This document shows positions 21,815 through 31,984 of a stretch of DNA of 64,000 nucleotides, piece by piece. The position numbers were made by a program, and so were the translations under genes. Source of the DNA: Petunia secreta (Eukaryota > Streptophyta > Magnoliopsida > Solanales > Solanaceae); the NCBI GenBank assembly GCA_029990175.1, contig JARKIP010000065.1:22422501-22486500 (forward strand). Reading direction: 5' to 3'. Every line of letters begins with the position of its first letter. The stretch's first letter is position 1. Below the pieces are notes generated by a model. It did no database searches, had not been told where the DNA came from, and was given only the letters and a program-made list of their open reading frames with translations.

Positions 21815-22587
21815 TGATGCAACCCAAATTGCATCGACACCTACACTTGGTTTGGAAGTCAAGGCATGGATGGTATGAGCTCGGGAGACGACTTGAAGAC
21901 CATGCATTGGAGCTCAATCAAAGTGAAGGAAGGGCTGGAAAACAGTGCAGGAAGCAGGAGGGCAAAACAGGGCAAAATAGGGAAACACCTGCTGAGCTTA
22001 CTGCCTGACGAAGAACTCTTGTTCTTCGCGATCGCGCCCATACTCACGCGATCGCGAAGGGTCTTCTTCTGCTCTGCGCGATAGCGTCGCTTTCCACGCG
22101 ATCGCGAAGGCTTGAAGACTGAGTGTTCCTCGCGATCGCATATCCTTGTGCGCGATCGCGAAGAGGACTTGGGCAGTGCGGACTAGAAACTTGCCAAACC
22201 TTGTAATGGGGTGCTATAAATAGACCCCTCGTTCATTTATTGTAATTAACAAACCTTGAATGTAGAATGATATATTTCTTGAGTGAATCTCAATGAAGAA
22301 CCCGTGAGCGGGCATGATTTCACTTGGTCGAATCCAAGTTGAACATCAAAACTTCTTTGATCATTCTATTTGTGAGAGCCGAGTGTCTCTTGAGGGTAGT
22401 TGCATAGTATAGGTGATCCTTGACTTCACCCGGGGTGTATCGAGACAAGTTCCTCGGTGCTACTTAGGTAAACGTTTCAAGCGTCGTCTTTCTTTTTATC
22501 TCGATATCATTATCGATATCGCCTATCTTGTTTTAGCTTCCGCATTATCGTATCGTTTGTAGCTTCCGCCTAGTTTCCATTGCATCA
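21815..22587 (+). mobile_element. E5 3' LTR (773 bp)
   Basis: Starts TGATGCAACCC and ends CCATTGCATCA. GCGATCGC cluster at 22027-22165, TATA box at 22215 between GGGGT and ACCCC arms. Followed directly by the target duplication GACTT and the E4 leader remainder. Confidence 0.92.
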
Positions 22588-22632
22588 GACTTTTACTCTA
22601 ATCTCTTTCTTGTTTTTGATTGTTGTAGGTAC
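22588..22632 (+). promoter_or_regulatory. E4 leader end with splice-acceptor-like sequence
   Basis: After GACTT the sequence reads TTTTACTCTAATC, then a pyrimidine-rich stretch and TTGTTGTAG-GTAC, ending at the gag ATG. The branchpoint-like/pyrimidine/AG order recurs before gag in E5, E6, E8, E9 and N3. Confidence 0.45.
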
Positions 22633-25185
22633 ATGGCGGAGGAGAAAGCAAAGAGTAGCATTGAGGTTCCAACCGACGTCTTGGCTAGATTGTTAGCCGA
22701 GCTGAAGGCCTTAAACCTTAAAATGGAAATCATGGAAAAGGAGAGGACCCCGAGTGTCCAAAAGGATGCCAATGAAGGCACTAGTGATGATTCCATCATG
22801 AAACCAGATATGGATGAGACTCTTGCTAGAGAAAGAATGTTGGGCAATCCCCAACCCTTGGGAATTCCCCAAGGAGATGTTCCATTCCTAAGGCCTCGGA
22901 GAAACATTTCACCTCTTGAGCAAGTTGATGAAGCTCAAGAAGGGGAGGGCCTCGGACTTGATGATGATTACTTTGATGCTCCCTACCCAAATAGGAGAGC
23001 GATAAATGGAGGCCGAGGTGTAGACAGAGGTTGTGGGCGAGGTCGAGGACCTCCAAGAGATTATATGGGAAGAAACTTGGGAAGGGAATATGAAGATGTT
23101 GATGACAACTATGGGGTTCAACCGGAACAAAACCGTGGGGGTCGAGACACTAATCTCAATAGTGTCAAGATCACTATCCCTCCTTTCAAAGGGGCTAGTG
23201 ATCCGGAAGCATTTCTTGAATGGAAGGTCCAATTGGAGCGGGTCTTTGACACAAATGATATGACCGAGGAGAAGAAGGCCACTTATGCTATATCTTCATT
23301 TGAGTCCTATGCCTCTACTTGGTGGGAATCCATCAAGCGATCAAGGAGAAGACTTGAGTTGCGGATGAACATCACTTGGGAAGAGTTGAAAGAAGTTATG
23401 AACAACAAGTATGTGACTCCCAAGTATCGGCAAGAGCAACTCAAAAAGCTCTATGAATTGAAGCAAGGTTACAAGTCCGTTGATGAGTATTTCAACGACT
23501 TTGAGAAAAACCGGATGGCACTTGATATGGAAACGGAAGATGAGGAACAAGCTATCATCCGTTTCAAAAGTGGCTTGAGTAGGGAGATTGCCTCCCAATT
23601 GAGACTTCACGTCTTCCACTCCTTACAAGATGTTTGTGATGCCGCGGTTGAAGCCGAGAAGTGGCTCAAAGAAGAGAAGGCTCCTCGCTATAGGAGTACT
23701 ACCACTACCACTCCATCAACTCGCACCAAAGAACGGAAAAGCCCATATGCTAGTGGGGCAAGTGGGAGCCGAGAAGTGAAGAAGCCTCTTGAAAAGGCCA
23801 CCCCGAGAAGCGACCACAAAGAGGTTGGAGGTATTTCTAAAACTACTTTAAATACTTCTTCTTCTTCTTCTTTCCAATGCCATAAATGCAAGGGATATGG
23901 ACACTTTGCCAAAGAGTGCCCTACCCGGAAAACAATGATTGTGATGGATGATGGGTTGGTCTATGAGGGTGAAAGTGAGTCCGAGGGTGAAGTTGAAGAG
24001 GAGAGTGAGGAAGTTGAGGGTGAGGAGAGAGCGACGGAGGGGGATGATCCTAATATGTTCCTTGTGGTGCGTCGCATTTCGGGAACTATGGTGAGTGAGG
24101 AGAGGGAAGATGAACAAAGGGAGAACTTGTTCCATGCCCGGTGTAGAGTGAAGGGACAAGTTTGTTCCATGATCATTGACTCGGGTAGTTGTGCAAATGT
24201 GGTGAGCCAATCCTTGGTCTCACAATTGAAGTTGACTATCATTAAACACCCGAGCCCCTACCGTTTGCAATGGCTAAAAGAGTGTGGGGAGTTGAGGGTA
24301 GTGAAGCAAGTCTTGATTAGATTCAAGATTGGGAACTATCAAGATGAACACATGTTTGACGTGGTGCCAATGCAAGCTTGCCACCTTTTGTTTGGAAGGC
24401 CTTGGCAATACGACAAACAAGTGGTTCATGATGGCCGAGCCAACACTTACACGGTTAGGCATGAGGGAAAGAGATTTGTGCTTACACCTTTGAGCCTGAA
24501 GCAAGTAAGTGAAGACTATCGGCGCATGAAAGAGTTGAGGGAAGCGGCTAAGGCCAAGTCCCCAATTGTGGCCAAACCTTTGGCCGAGACTCCACCATCT
24601 TCCACCGGTCGCATGTGTGCCATGATGCAACTGGGTGAATATTTGAGAGGTAATGATGGTACCAAGATGCTCATATGCCTAGTGCACAAAGGTATGGTTT
24701 TAAATTCCGAAAGTAATTATTTATCTAACCCTAACCCTTTGCCTAGTGCCATTGACAATGTTTTGAAGGTCTTTGAGGACATGTTCCCGGATGAGATGCC
24801 GGATGGATTACCACCCTTGAGGGGTATTGAACATCAAATTGACTTTATCCCGGGATCTCAAATCCCCAACAAGCCGGCATATAGAAGTAATCCCGAGGAC
24901 ACAAGGGAGTTACAAAAGCAAATTGATGAACTGCTTACCAAAGGCTTGGTGAGGGAGAGCTTGAGTCCTTGTGCCGTGCCCGTGATCCTCGTTCCAAAGA
25001 AGGATGGCACTTGGAGGATGTGTGTGGATTTTCGAGCGGTCAACAAGATCACGGTAAAGTATCGACATCCCATACCTCGTTTGGATGATATGCTAGATGA
25101 GCTTAGTGGGTCTAGTGTCTTTTCTAAAATAGACCTTAGGTCCGGCTACCATCAAATCCGGATGAAACCCGGGGATGAATGGTAA
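22633..25185 (+). CDS. E4 Gag-PR-RT N-terminal part, ends at premature TAA
   Basis: 850 codons. Gag N-terminus with coiled-coil-like start and LGNPQPLGIPQG motif (residues ~70-85), Gly/Arg-rich stretch (~120-140), capsid (SVKITIPPFKGASDPEAFLE ~178; TWWESIKRSRRR), zinc knuckle CHKCKGYGHFAKEC (~415), protease DSGSCANVVS (~516) with FDVVPMQACHLLFGRPWQYD, linker, and RT up to KPGDEW. A TAA at 25183-25185 replaces AAA of relatives. The start follows GTAGGTAC. Gag and protease look intact, so this is the best-preserved gag-protease in the window. RT is cut before its catalytic motif. Confidence 0.93.
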   Translation: MAEEKAKSSIEVPTDVLARLLAELKALNLKMEIMEKERTPSVQKDANEGTSDDSIMKPDMDETLARERMLGNPQPLGIPQGDVPFLRPRRNISPLEQVDEAQEGEGLGLDDDYFDAPYPNRRAINGGRGVDRGCGRGRGPPRDYMGRNLGREYEDVDDNYGVQPEQNRGGRDTNLNSVKITIPPFKGASDPEAFLEWKVQLERVFDTNDMTEEKKATYAISSFESYASTWWESIKRSRRRLELRMNITWEELKEVMNNKYVTPKYRQEQLKKLYELKQGYKSVDEYFNDFEKNRMALDMETEDEEQAIIRFKSGLSREIASQLRLHVFHSLQDVCDAAVEAEKWLKEEKAPRYRSTTTTTPSTRTKERKSPYASGASGSREVKKPLEKATPRSDHKEVGGISKTTLNTSSSSSFQCHKCKGYGHFAKECPTRKTMIVMDDGLVYEGESESEGEVEEESEEVEGEERATEGDDPNMFLVVRRISGTMVSEEREDEQRENLFHARCRVKGQVCSMIIDSGSCANVVSQSLVSQLKLTIIKHPSPYRLQWLKECGELRVVKQVLIRFKIGNYQDEHMFDVVPMQACHLLFGRPWQYDKQVVHDGRANTYTVRHEGKRFVLTPLSLKQVSEDYRRMKELREAAKAKSPIVAKPLAETPPSSTGRMCAMMQLGEYLRGNDGTKMLICLVHKGMVLNSESNYLSNPNPLPSAIDNVLKVFEDMFPDEMPDGLPPLRGIEHQIDFIPGSQIPNKPAYRSNPEDTRELQKQIDELLTKGLVRESLSPCAVPVILVPKKDGTWRMCVDFRAVNKITVKYRHPIPRLDDMLDELSGSSVFSKIDLRSGYHQIRMKPGDEW

Positions 25186-27484
25186 ACCGCATTCAAGACC
25201 AAGTTTGGTCTATATGAATGGTTGGTGATGCCCTTTGGCCTCTCCAACGCACCTAGTACTTTCATGAGACTAATGAACCACGTGCTTAAGCCATTCATCA
25301 ACAAATTCGTGGTTCCTCTACTTTGATGACATATTGATTTATAGAAAGTCAATAGACGACCATGTTCGCCACTTGAGTCAAGTACTTGAAGTGCTACGAG
25401 ACGAAAAGCTCTACGCCAGCTTTAAGAAGTGTGCCTTTTGTGTTGAAAAGGTTGTCTTTTTGGGCTTTGTTGTTAGTGTCAATGGTGTGGAAGTTGATGA
25501 GTCCAAAGTTGAAGCCATTAGAGATTGGCCTACTCCTACCACCGTTTCTTATGTGAGTAGTTTCCATGGCCTTGCTAGTTTCTATAGGCGCTTTGTTAGA
25601 GACTTTAGCACCATTGCCGCACCACTCACCGAGTTGGTGAAGAAAGATAAATCCTTTGTGTGGGGAGAGCCTCAAGAGAGAGCTTTCCAAGAATTGAAAA
25701 GTAGGTTGAGTACCGCCCCCTTGCTACAATTGCCCGACTTCGGGAAGGCTTTTGAGGTTGAATGTGACACCTCGGGGGTGGAAATTGGGGGTGTTCTCAT
25801 GCAAGAAGGGAAACCCATTGCCTACTTTAGTGAGAAGTTGAAGGGCGCAACCTTGAATTACTCCACGTATGACAAGGAGTTGTATGCCCTTGTGAGAGCT
25901 TTAGCCCATTGGCAACACTATCTATGGCCTAGGGAATTTGTGATCAAGAGTGACCATGAGTCACTCAAGCATCTAAGAGGCCAAGAGAAGTTGAACAAGA
26001 GACATGCCAAATGGGTGGAGTTCATTGTGTCTTTCCCTTATGTGATCCATTACAAAAAGGGTAAGGACAATGTTGTGGCCGATGCGCTTTCTAGAAAATT
26101 CGCTCTTGCTACCACTCTCGCTTCTAGGCTCATGGGTTTTGAAAGCATAAAGTCATTGTATGCTCATGACCCAAAGCTCAAGAGCATTCATGATGCTCTA
26201 GTGAGTAGGGAAAGAGTAGAAAAATACCAATGGGTAGATGGCTACATTTTCAAGCATGGGAGAGTGTGTGTCCCCGAGTCCTCTTGGAGAGATGTGCTAG
26301 TTCAAGTAGCACATTGTGGGGGCTTGATGGGTCACTTTGGGGTGGACAAGACTATGGCCATACTCAAAGAGCAATTCCATTGGCCAAAAATGAGGCCTCT
26401 TGTGGAGCGATTTCGCAATGCTTGCATGGATTGCAAGAAGGCTAAGTCTAGGTCCAACAACCATGGTTTATACACTCCTTTTCCCATCCCTACTAGTCCG
26501 TGGGTTGATCTTTCTATGGATTTTGTTATGGCTTTACCCCGGACTAGAGGAGGACACGGTAGCATTTATGTTGTCGTTGACCGTTTCTCCAAAATGGCTC
26601 ACTTCATTCCGTGCAAAAAGACTAACGATGCACAATATGTATCCTTATTTATTGATAATGTCTTGAAATTGCATGGGGTGCCTCGCACCATTGTTAGTGA
26701 TAGGGACTCCAAGTTCCTTTGCCATTTTTGGAAATGTCTGTGGGGTGCTCTTGGCACCAAGTTGCTCTTCTCCACGTCCCACCACCCTCAAACCGATGGG
26801 CAAACCGAGGTGGTGAACCAGACTTTGGGAGCTCTACTTCGAGCTATGACCAAAGGAAAGGCCGGGACTTGGATTGATAAGCTAGCACTCATGGAGTTTG
26901 CATATAACTGCACTTTGCATCATATGATTGGTATGACTCCATTTGAGTGTGTTTATGGTTTTAACCCATTGATTCCTCTTGATCTTACCCATTTGCCAAG
27001 GGATCTGGTTGTTGATTTTGAAGGTAAAGCTCGGGCCAAGGCATTGCTTGAACTTCACGCCAAGGTACGGATGACTTTGGAGGAGGCCTATGAGAAGATA
27101 GCAACCAAGAAAAACAAAGGAAGAAAGAAGGTGGACTTCAAGAAGGGGGATTGGGTTTGGGTGAATTTCCGCAGGGAGAGGTTTCCCAACCAACGGAAAG
27201 GGAAGTTGGCACCAAGGGGCGATGGCCCATTCCAAGTGTTGTCCAAGATCAACAACAATGCCTATGTGATAGATTTGCCCGGTGAGTACGATGTATCGAC
27301 TACTTTCAATCTTAGTGACTTGACTTCTTTTGATCTAGGTGATGATACCTTGGAGGAGGACGCCTTAATTTCGAGGACGAAATCTTCTCAAGAAGGGGAG
27401 GATGATGCAACCCAAATTGCATCGAGACCATTCACTCGAAGTCAAGCCAAGGATATACAAGATGCTCACCTACACTTGGTTTAA
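25186..27484 (+). pseudogene. E4 RT-RNaseH-integrase remainder
   Basis: After the TAA the frame continues (TAFKTKFGLYEWLVMPFGLS) until an extra base at about 25314 destroys the YFDD catalytic motif. From 25334 to 27484, 716 codons are open: RT thumb, RNase H (CDTSGVEIGG; DHESLKHLRGQ; NVVADALSRK), HHCC zinc region (CMDCKKAKS), integrase core (DLSMDFVMALPRTRGGHGS; SDRDSKFLCHFW; HHPQTDGQTEVVNQTLG), KGKLAPRGDGPFQVLSKIN, and the tail SRPFTRSQAKDIQDAH, which ends inside the LTR. Integrase looks complete. RT is dead. Confidence 0.93.
27367..27402 (+). promoter_or_regulatory. E4 hairpin and polypurine tract
   Basis: AATTTCG-AGGA-CGAAATC at 27367-27384, then AAGAAGGGGAGGA ending at 27402. Both overlap the pol frame (LISRTKSSQEGEDD). 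Confidence 0.8.
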
Positions 27485-28110
27485 AGAGGCGTGGATGATA
27501 TGAGCTCGGGGGAGGACTTAAAGACAATGCATTGGAGCTCAATCCATGTGGAAACAGGGCTGGAAACAGTACAGGAAGCAGGGGAGCAAAATAGGGGAAC
27601 ATCTGCCGAGCTTACTGCCTGACGGAGGGAATTTCCTCTTCGCGATTGCGTGCACACCTTCGCGATCGCGAAGAGATTTTGTTTGTTCTTTGCCTTCGCG
27701 TTGCATCGCGCGCTTCAGCCCAAAGTGTTCATCGCGATCGCATTACTCCCGACGCGATCGCACAGAGGACTTAGTGGACACCGGACCAGTAGCTGATTAA
27801 ACGTTGTAAAGGGGTGCTATAAATACACCCCTCTCTCATTTATTGCTCTTTACCTTACATTGAATACAAAACACATTGAATAAGCATTTTGGCCTGAATC
27901 AATTGGATTAATCCAAGTTGCTCTTCAATCCGTCTTTGATCATTCTATTTGCTCGAGCCTCGTGTCTCTTGAGGATAGTTGCTTAGCGTAGGTGATTCTT
28001 TCCAATCGTTCGGGGTGTAACGGAACAAGTTCTTCGTTGCTACTTGAACTTTAGTGTAAGTCTCGTCTCGTTCCTTATCTTTTATCGCTTTCGTAGTTTC
28101 GATTGCATCA
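27403..28110 (+). mobile_element. E4 3' LTR (708 bp)
   Basis: Starts TGATGCAACCCAAATTGCATC and ends GATTGCATCA, followed by TTAGT. It is shorter than the 5' LTR mainly through losses in the GCGATCGC cluster (about 27645-27760) and near 27885. The TATA inverted repeat is retained at 27810-27832. Confidence 0.92.
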
Positions 28111-28115
28111 TTAGT

Positions 28116-28183
28116 TCCCATGGGTTGCTTTGCCTTAGCCGCTTCTTTGAGCTCCTTCATCCTCCTATAATCCTTACTAACCT
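28116..28183 (-). pseudogene. E3 protease-RT linker sliver between E4 and E6
   Basis: On minus it reads KVSKDYRRMKELKEAAKAKQPMG in the family's linker, 68 bp left between the E4 right end and the E6 insertion. Its last five bases, AACCT, are the E6 target duplication. E3 resumes at 42458. Confidence 0.85.
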
Positions 28184-28914
28184 TGGTGCAAGCAAACCCG
28201 AAGGAAATGCTAAACACGAACGCGGAAGACGAATAACAATAAAATAAAGATAGAAGCAAGATAAATCTTGCTTCGATTCAAAAGAACAGTGAGGAACCTG
28301 TATCAAAGCTCGATTGAAAGGAAAATCAAGACACACCTATACTATGCAACAATCCTCAAGAAAGACCCGCTTCTTGCAAATTGAATGATCGAGAAGAAGT
28401 TGTTCAATCGAATAATACCGGTTGACACAAGTTCTTTAAAATCCCACGTCGGAGTTCGGCTCCATCGGAGACTCACAATAGCACTTGCTATGTTTTTCAT
28501 ATACTCAAATAATCAGTGTCCTTTACAATGAAATGAAGTAAAGTATTTATAGGCTACACTAAGGGCAGAATAGTAAATAGTCACAAGTGACTAAATAAAA
28601 ACAAGCCACGCAGGGCTGAGCTAAAGTGCGTGTTCGGCAGCCTTGACTTCGGTGCGTGGTTGCTTGCTCGAACTCATTGTCCTCGGACGCTCACTTGTCT
28701 TCGAGCTCATTGTCCTCGGTCACTTTGCCTTCGGGCTCAAATCTGAAGAGCTTAGCCTTCGGTTCTTGAGCTCGGTCACTCAGCTTTGGAGCAATTGTTT
28801 TCCTTCGGCCAGGCTAAGTGAATGTGCAAATCGGGCAGCAGCTTGGCTTGGCTTCTTGTCATCGGTCTCCTCGGGGGATCGAACACTTGATCAGCACGTG
28901 TTGGGGCTGCATCA
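28184..28914 (-). mobile_element. E6 3' LTR (731 bp)
   Basis: On minus it starts TGATGCAGCCCC at 28914 and ends GCTTGCACCA at 28184. TATTTATA (TATAAATA on minus) lies near 28545. Repeated CTCATTGTCCTCGG text near 28670-28720. The E6 pol frame enters it and stops at 28776. Confidence 0.92.
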
Positions 28915-29873
28915 TCCTCCCTTTCTTGAGAAGATTTCATCCTCGAAATCGAGCCCTCCTCGTCCTCCGAAGTTTGACCTACAACACAAGGAACTAAGTC
29001 AGCAACATTGAAGGTGGTGGACACATTATACTCACCAGGAAGGTCGATCACGTAAGCATAGTTGTTGATGTTGGTCAACACTTGAAATAGACCACCCCCT
29101 CGAGGAGCCAACTTTCCCTTCCTTAGGTTCGTGAAGTGTTCCTTTCGGAAGTGAACCCAAACCCAATCTCCCTTCTTTAATTCCAGCTTTTTACGCCCCT
29201 TGTTTTTCTTCAAGGCAACCTTTGCATAGGCTTCCTCGAGGTTCTTCTTCACCTTTGTGTGCAATTCGATCAAAGCAGCTGCTCGTCGGGTACCTTTAAA
29301 ATCAAGAACACAGTCTCGAGGCAATGTGGTTAAATCAAGTGGAATCAAAGGATTAAAACCATACACACATTCAAACGGGGTCATGTTGATCATTTTATGC
29401 ACCGTTCGATTGTACGCAAACTTCATCATGGGCAAACGATCAGCCCAGTTCCCAACCTTACCTTTGGTCATTGCTCGAAGCAAAGATCCCAAGGTTCGGT
29501 TAACTACCTCGGTCTGTCCATCAGTCTAAGGATGGTGAGACGTCGAGAATAGTAGTTTGGTGCCGAGGGCACCCAACAAACACTTCCAAAAATGACTCAA
29601 GAATTTTGAGTCTCGATCACTCACTATAGTACGAGGTACACCATGCAATTTCAACACATTAGAAACAAACAATGTAGCTACATGCTGTGCATCATCACAC
29701 TTCTTGCAAGGAATAAAGTGAGCCATTTTTTAAAAACGGTCAACCACAACAAAGATGCAATCATGTCCTCCCCCCGATCTCGGTAACCCTAGCACAAAAT
29801 CCATGGATATATCAACCGAAGGTCGATCAGGCACAGGCAATGGGGTGTACAAACCATGAGGGTTGGACTTCGA
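28776..29873 (-). pseudogene. E6 integrase with premature stops
   Basis: Core and C-terminus are recognisable: DISMDFVLGLPRS, KKCDDAQHVATLFVSN, SDRDSKFLSHFW, HHP-stop-TDGQTEVVNRTLGS, KKGDWVWVHFRKEHF, KGKLAPRGGGLFQVL, RRPMTRSQAKLLPDLH. Stops occur at 29874-29876 (AAA to TAA), about 29728-29730 (TCA to TAA) and 29526-29528 (CAG to TAG). Otherwise in frame. Non-functional. Confidence 0.9.
28915..28950 (-). promoter_or_regulatory. E6 polypurine tract and hairpin
   Basis: AAGAAAGGGAGGA on minus next to the LTR. Hairpin text at 28933-28950 (GATTTCG-AGGA-TGAAATC) has one G-U-compatible change. Confidence 0.75.
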
Positions 29874-30284
29874 TTAAGCTTGCTTGCAAACGAGACAAGC
29901 GCTGCAAAGCTTTTCCACATCTCGTCGCATTTTGGGCAAATGGAACTGTTCGGTCAAGCTACCAAGAGTTTTGTCGACACCGAAGTGTCCCATCAGTCCA
30001 CCGGAGTGAGCTTCTTGAAATAAGAGCTCTCTCCACGATGACACTGGCACACAAACCCTCCAATTTTTGAAGAGGTAGCCATCATGCCATTGATATTTCT
30101 CAACCCTTCGGCCACTCAAGATTGCGTCACGAACGCATTTCAGCTTGGGATCATCTTCATACATCGACTTGATACTTTCAAATCCCATGAGCCTAGAGGC
30201 GAGAGTGGTCGCTAAGGCAAATTTCCTTGATAGAGCATCGGCCACAACATTGTCTTTTCCCTTTTTGTAATGAATTACATAGGG
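29874..30284 (-). pseudogene. E6 RNase H end and HHCC zinc region
   Basis: Continues the RNase H frame broken by the copia element: SFPYVIHYKKGKDNVVADA, then EAHSGGLMGHFGVDKT and CSACLVCKQA, the zinc-binding ligands at the start of integrase. The apparent start methionine at 30302 lies in the copia LTR. Confidence 0.9.
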
Positions 30285-30289
30285 AAAGC

Positions 30290-31101
30290 TGTTATTTCCC
30301 ATGATTACACCACTTTACTGTTTTAAGGACCAGTTCCTTAAAATGTGTTCCTTTACTCTACGATGTGCGGAATCAAAACTGTAAGTAATTGAACACCAGA
30401 TATTAGCGTGGAAAAACCCCTAGACACGGGATAAAAAAACCACGACCTACTTCTCAAGTAGGATTTCAACTTCACTATGTAAAAAGACCCACTTGGTTAC
30501 AAGACTCACTCTTACTAACCTAGGACTAACTCTAATCCTTTAGTGATCTTTCTCACGATCAGTGAAGTTGTGTCAAGTCCACGACTTGAACTAGAAGGTT
30601 TACAACTCGATTTTTGCTTACTACAATTGAACTAAGACTCGAACTTTTACAAGATTCAATGTAAGGAACAGGTTCTCACTTAGTTCTACTGTAGCTAAAT
30701 GATTACACAAATAAGCTAATAATTCTTCTCAGCTTTTGCTCGATGCTCTCTGTATTTGTGTACTCTTCTTTGGCTGATAGTCTCCATGATTTATAGCTTT
30801 CAGCAGCCAAGAAGTCTTGATGAATTAGAACTCCAAAGCTCCCTTGACTTTGAGTCCTAATTGGATTCTTCTCTTGAGAATCCGGATCTCCTATCATTAT
30901 CCTTTAGTTTATGCAATCTTTTTATATCCATTTAGACCTGCATAATTATCAAGATATAAGTCAGTTCTAGAATAAATAATAATATCTTAATTAAACGATG
31001 TTGCATGAATTATCTATTCTGCTACAATGATTCAAAGGAACAGGTCCTTTGAATCCGTTCCTCAGTCATCAGTCAAAACTCCAAGCTTATCCAAGCTAAC
31101 A
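30290..31101 (-). mobile_element. Copia 3' LTR (812 bp)
   Basis: Left copy of the pair. It contains repeated GGAACAGGTCC-like words and a TTTATA (TATAAA on minus) near 30790. A 64-codon frame at 30703-30897 is duplicated in the other LTR (36648-36842) and has no known homology. Confidence 0.93.
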
Positions 31102-31690
31102 ATTTCTCCCTTTTTGATGATGACAAATTCATACTCATAGCTTCATCTCCTTAATGTCCTGAAGTACAATTTCAGCTCAAAACGACACTCAATCAGTGGA
31201 GAGTTAATTCATCATTAAGGAACAGATTTTCATTAGGGATAAAACCATGCAAAATCAGACTTACTCTTCCCCCTTTTGGCATCATTGAAAAGGTTGCATA
31301 CAAAATATAACTCAAGTGTTAGAATTAATCAGCACATGGCCATTGAGGCAACTCATAATGCAAACATAACTTAAATTAAAGCAACTGCAAAACAATGATA
31401 TTAGCCATCCAAGCCAATTCATTAAATCAATCATTGAAACCAGGGGATACACGCACATACTACAGAATTATCCAAAAATTAAAGAAGAAAAAGGCTAAGG
31501 CACTAAGCTAGGCTAGATCCCACTAGACATAAGATGGCTAAAGGCTAAGGCTAAGGTGGTCAGGATATGGAAAGACCAGGTCCCTGGGACTTGCTAAGCA
31601 ACTCAAGCATCTGCTTGAGCATTCCCTCATTGGGCTCCTTTGCCCTTGAGGCCTCTGCCTTCCAGAAATTCTTCTCCTCTTCCAATCTTG
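31102..31690 (-). other. Copia polypurine tract and 3' untranslated region
   Basis: AAAAAGGGAGAAA on minus at 31103-31117, next to the LTR, is the polypurine tract. The rest, up to 31690, has no supported ORF. Its last part (31600-31720) has GAG/AAG-rich coding-like text that does not match RNase H. Confidence 0.7.
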
Positions 31691-31984
31691 CTATCTCAGC
31701 AGCCTGCATAGCAACCTAGCACACAAACCAACACTGAACACAATATTAGGTCTACTAGCAATTAGATAAAGTAGAGAACCTATCACTCCCCTATACAATT
31801 TTTGATCAACTGATATTCCATGTTCATCAAGATCCAATTTTGTGGCAGTGGCAATAGGTGTGTCAATTTCCTTAACATTATCCATATCAAACCTTATAAG
31901 TACTTCCTTAACATACTTTTGTTGATGGATCATAGTTCCATTAGGTTTGCTTAATTTGTAAACCCAAAAAGAAATTGAGTTCAC
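31691..31984 (-). pseudogene. Copia RT C-terminal end, RNase H lost
   Basis: Frame-shifted from the main pol frame near 31960. It reads QKYVKEVLIRFDMDN, then YRGVIGSLLYLIASRPNIVF and SVGLCARLL, the conserved end of copia RT, then stops. The RNase H domain that should follow is absent, apparently deleted around 31715. Confidence 0.88.

Larger units (their letters stand above)
18660..22587 (+). mobile_element. E5: rearranged non-autonomous element with an inverted interior
   Basis: A perfect target duplication GACTT at 18655-18659 and 22588-22592 proves one insertion in the E4 leader. Contents: 5' LTR piece 18660-19012; a minus-strand block of protease, gag and leader 19013-21205; the plus-strand Cys-rich module 21206-21719; polypurine tract; complete 3' LTR 21815-22587. 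No RT, RNase H or integrase. The inverted block has a GGCGGTCCGCC-type leader module while the E5 LTRs have the GCGATCGC type, so the block probably came from another subfamily. Confidence 0.85.
16677..28110 (+). mobile_element. E4: complete Ty3/gypsy element, plus strand, carrying insertion E5
   Basis: 5' LTR 16677-17426, tRNA-Met primer site, leader, gag-pol from 22633, polypurine tract, 3' LTR 27403-28110. A perfect 5-bp target duplication TTAGT lies at 16672-16676 and 28111-28115, inside E3 pol. E5 (18660-22587) sits in its leader. Removing E5 leaves an element of about 7.5 kb. Domain order PR-RT-RH-IN is that of Ty3/gypsy, and RT wording and LTR-overlapping C-terminus resemble CRM elements. 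Confidence 0.93.

Noticed and set aside
21815..22587. Solo LTR next to E4 gag
   Set aside because: The GACTT duplication pairs it with the LTR piece at 18660, so it is the 3' LTR of E5.
28643..29529. Plus-strand frames of 90-122 codons over E6 and the similar ones at 16-779 over E1
   Set aside because: Exact antisense of integrase and LTR; shared between E1 and E6 because the elements are related.
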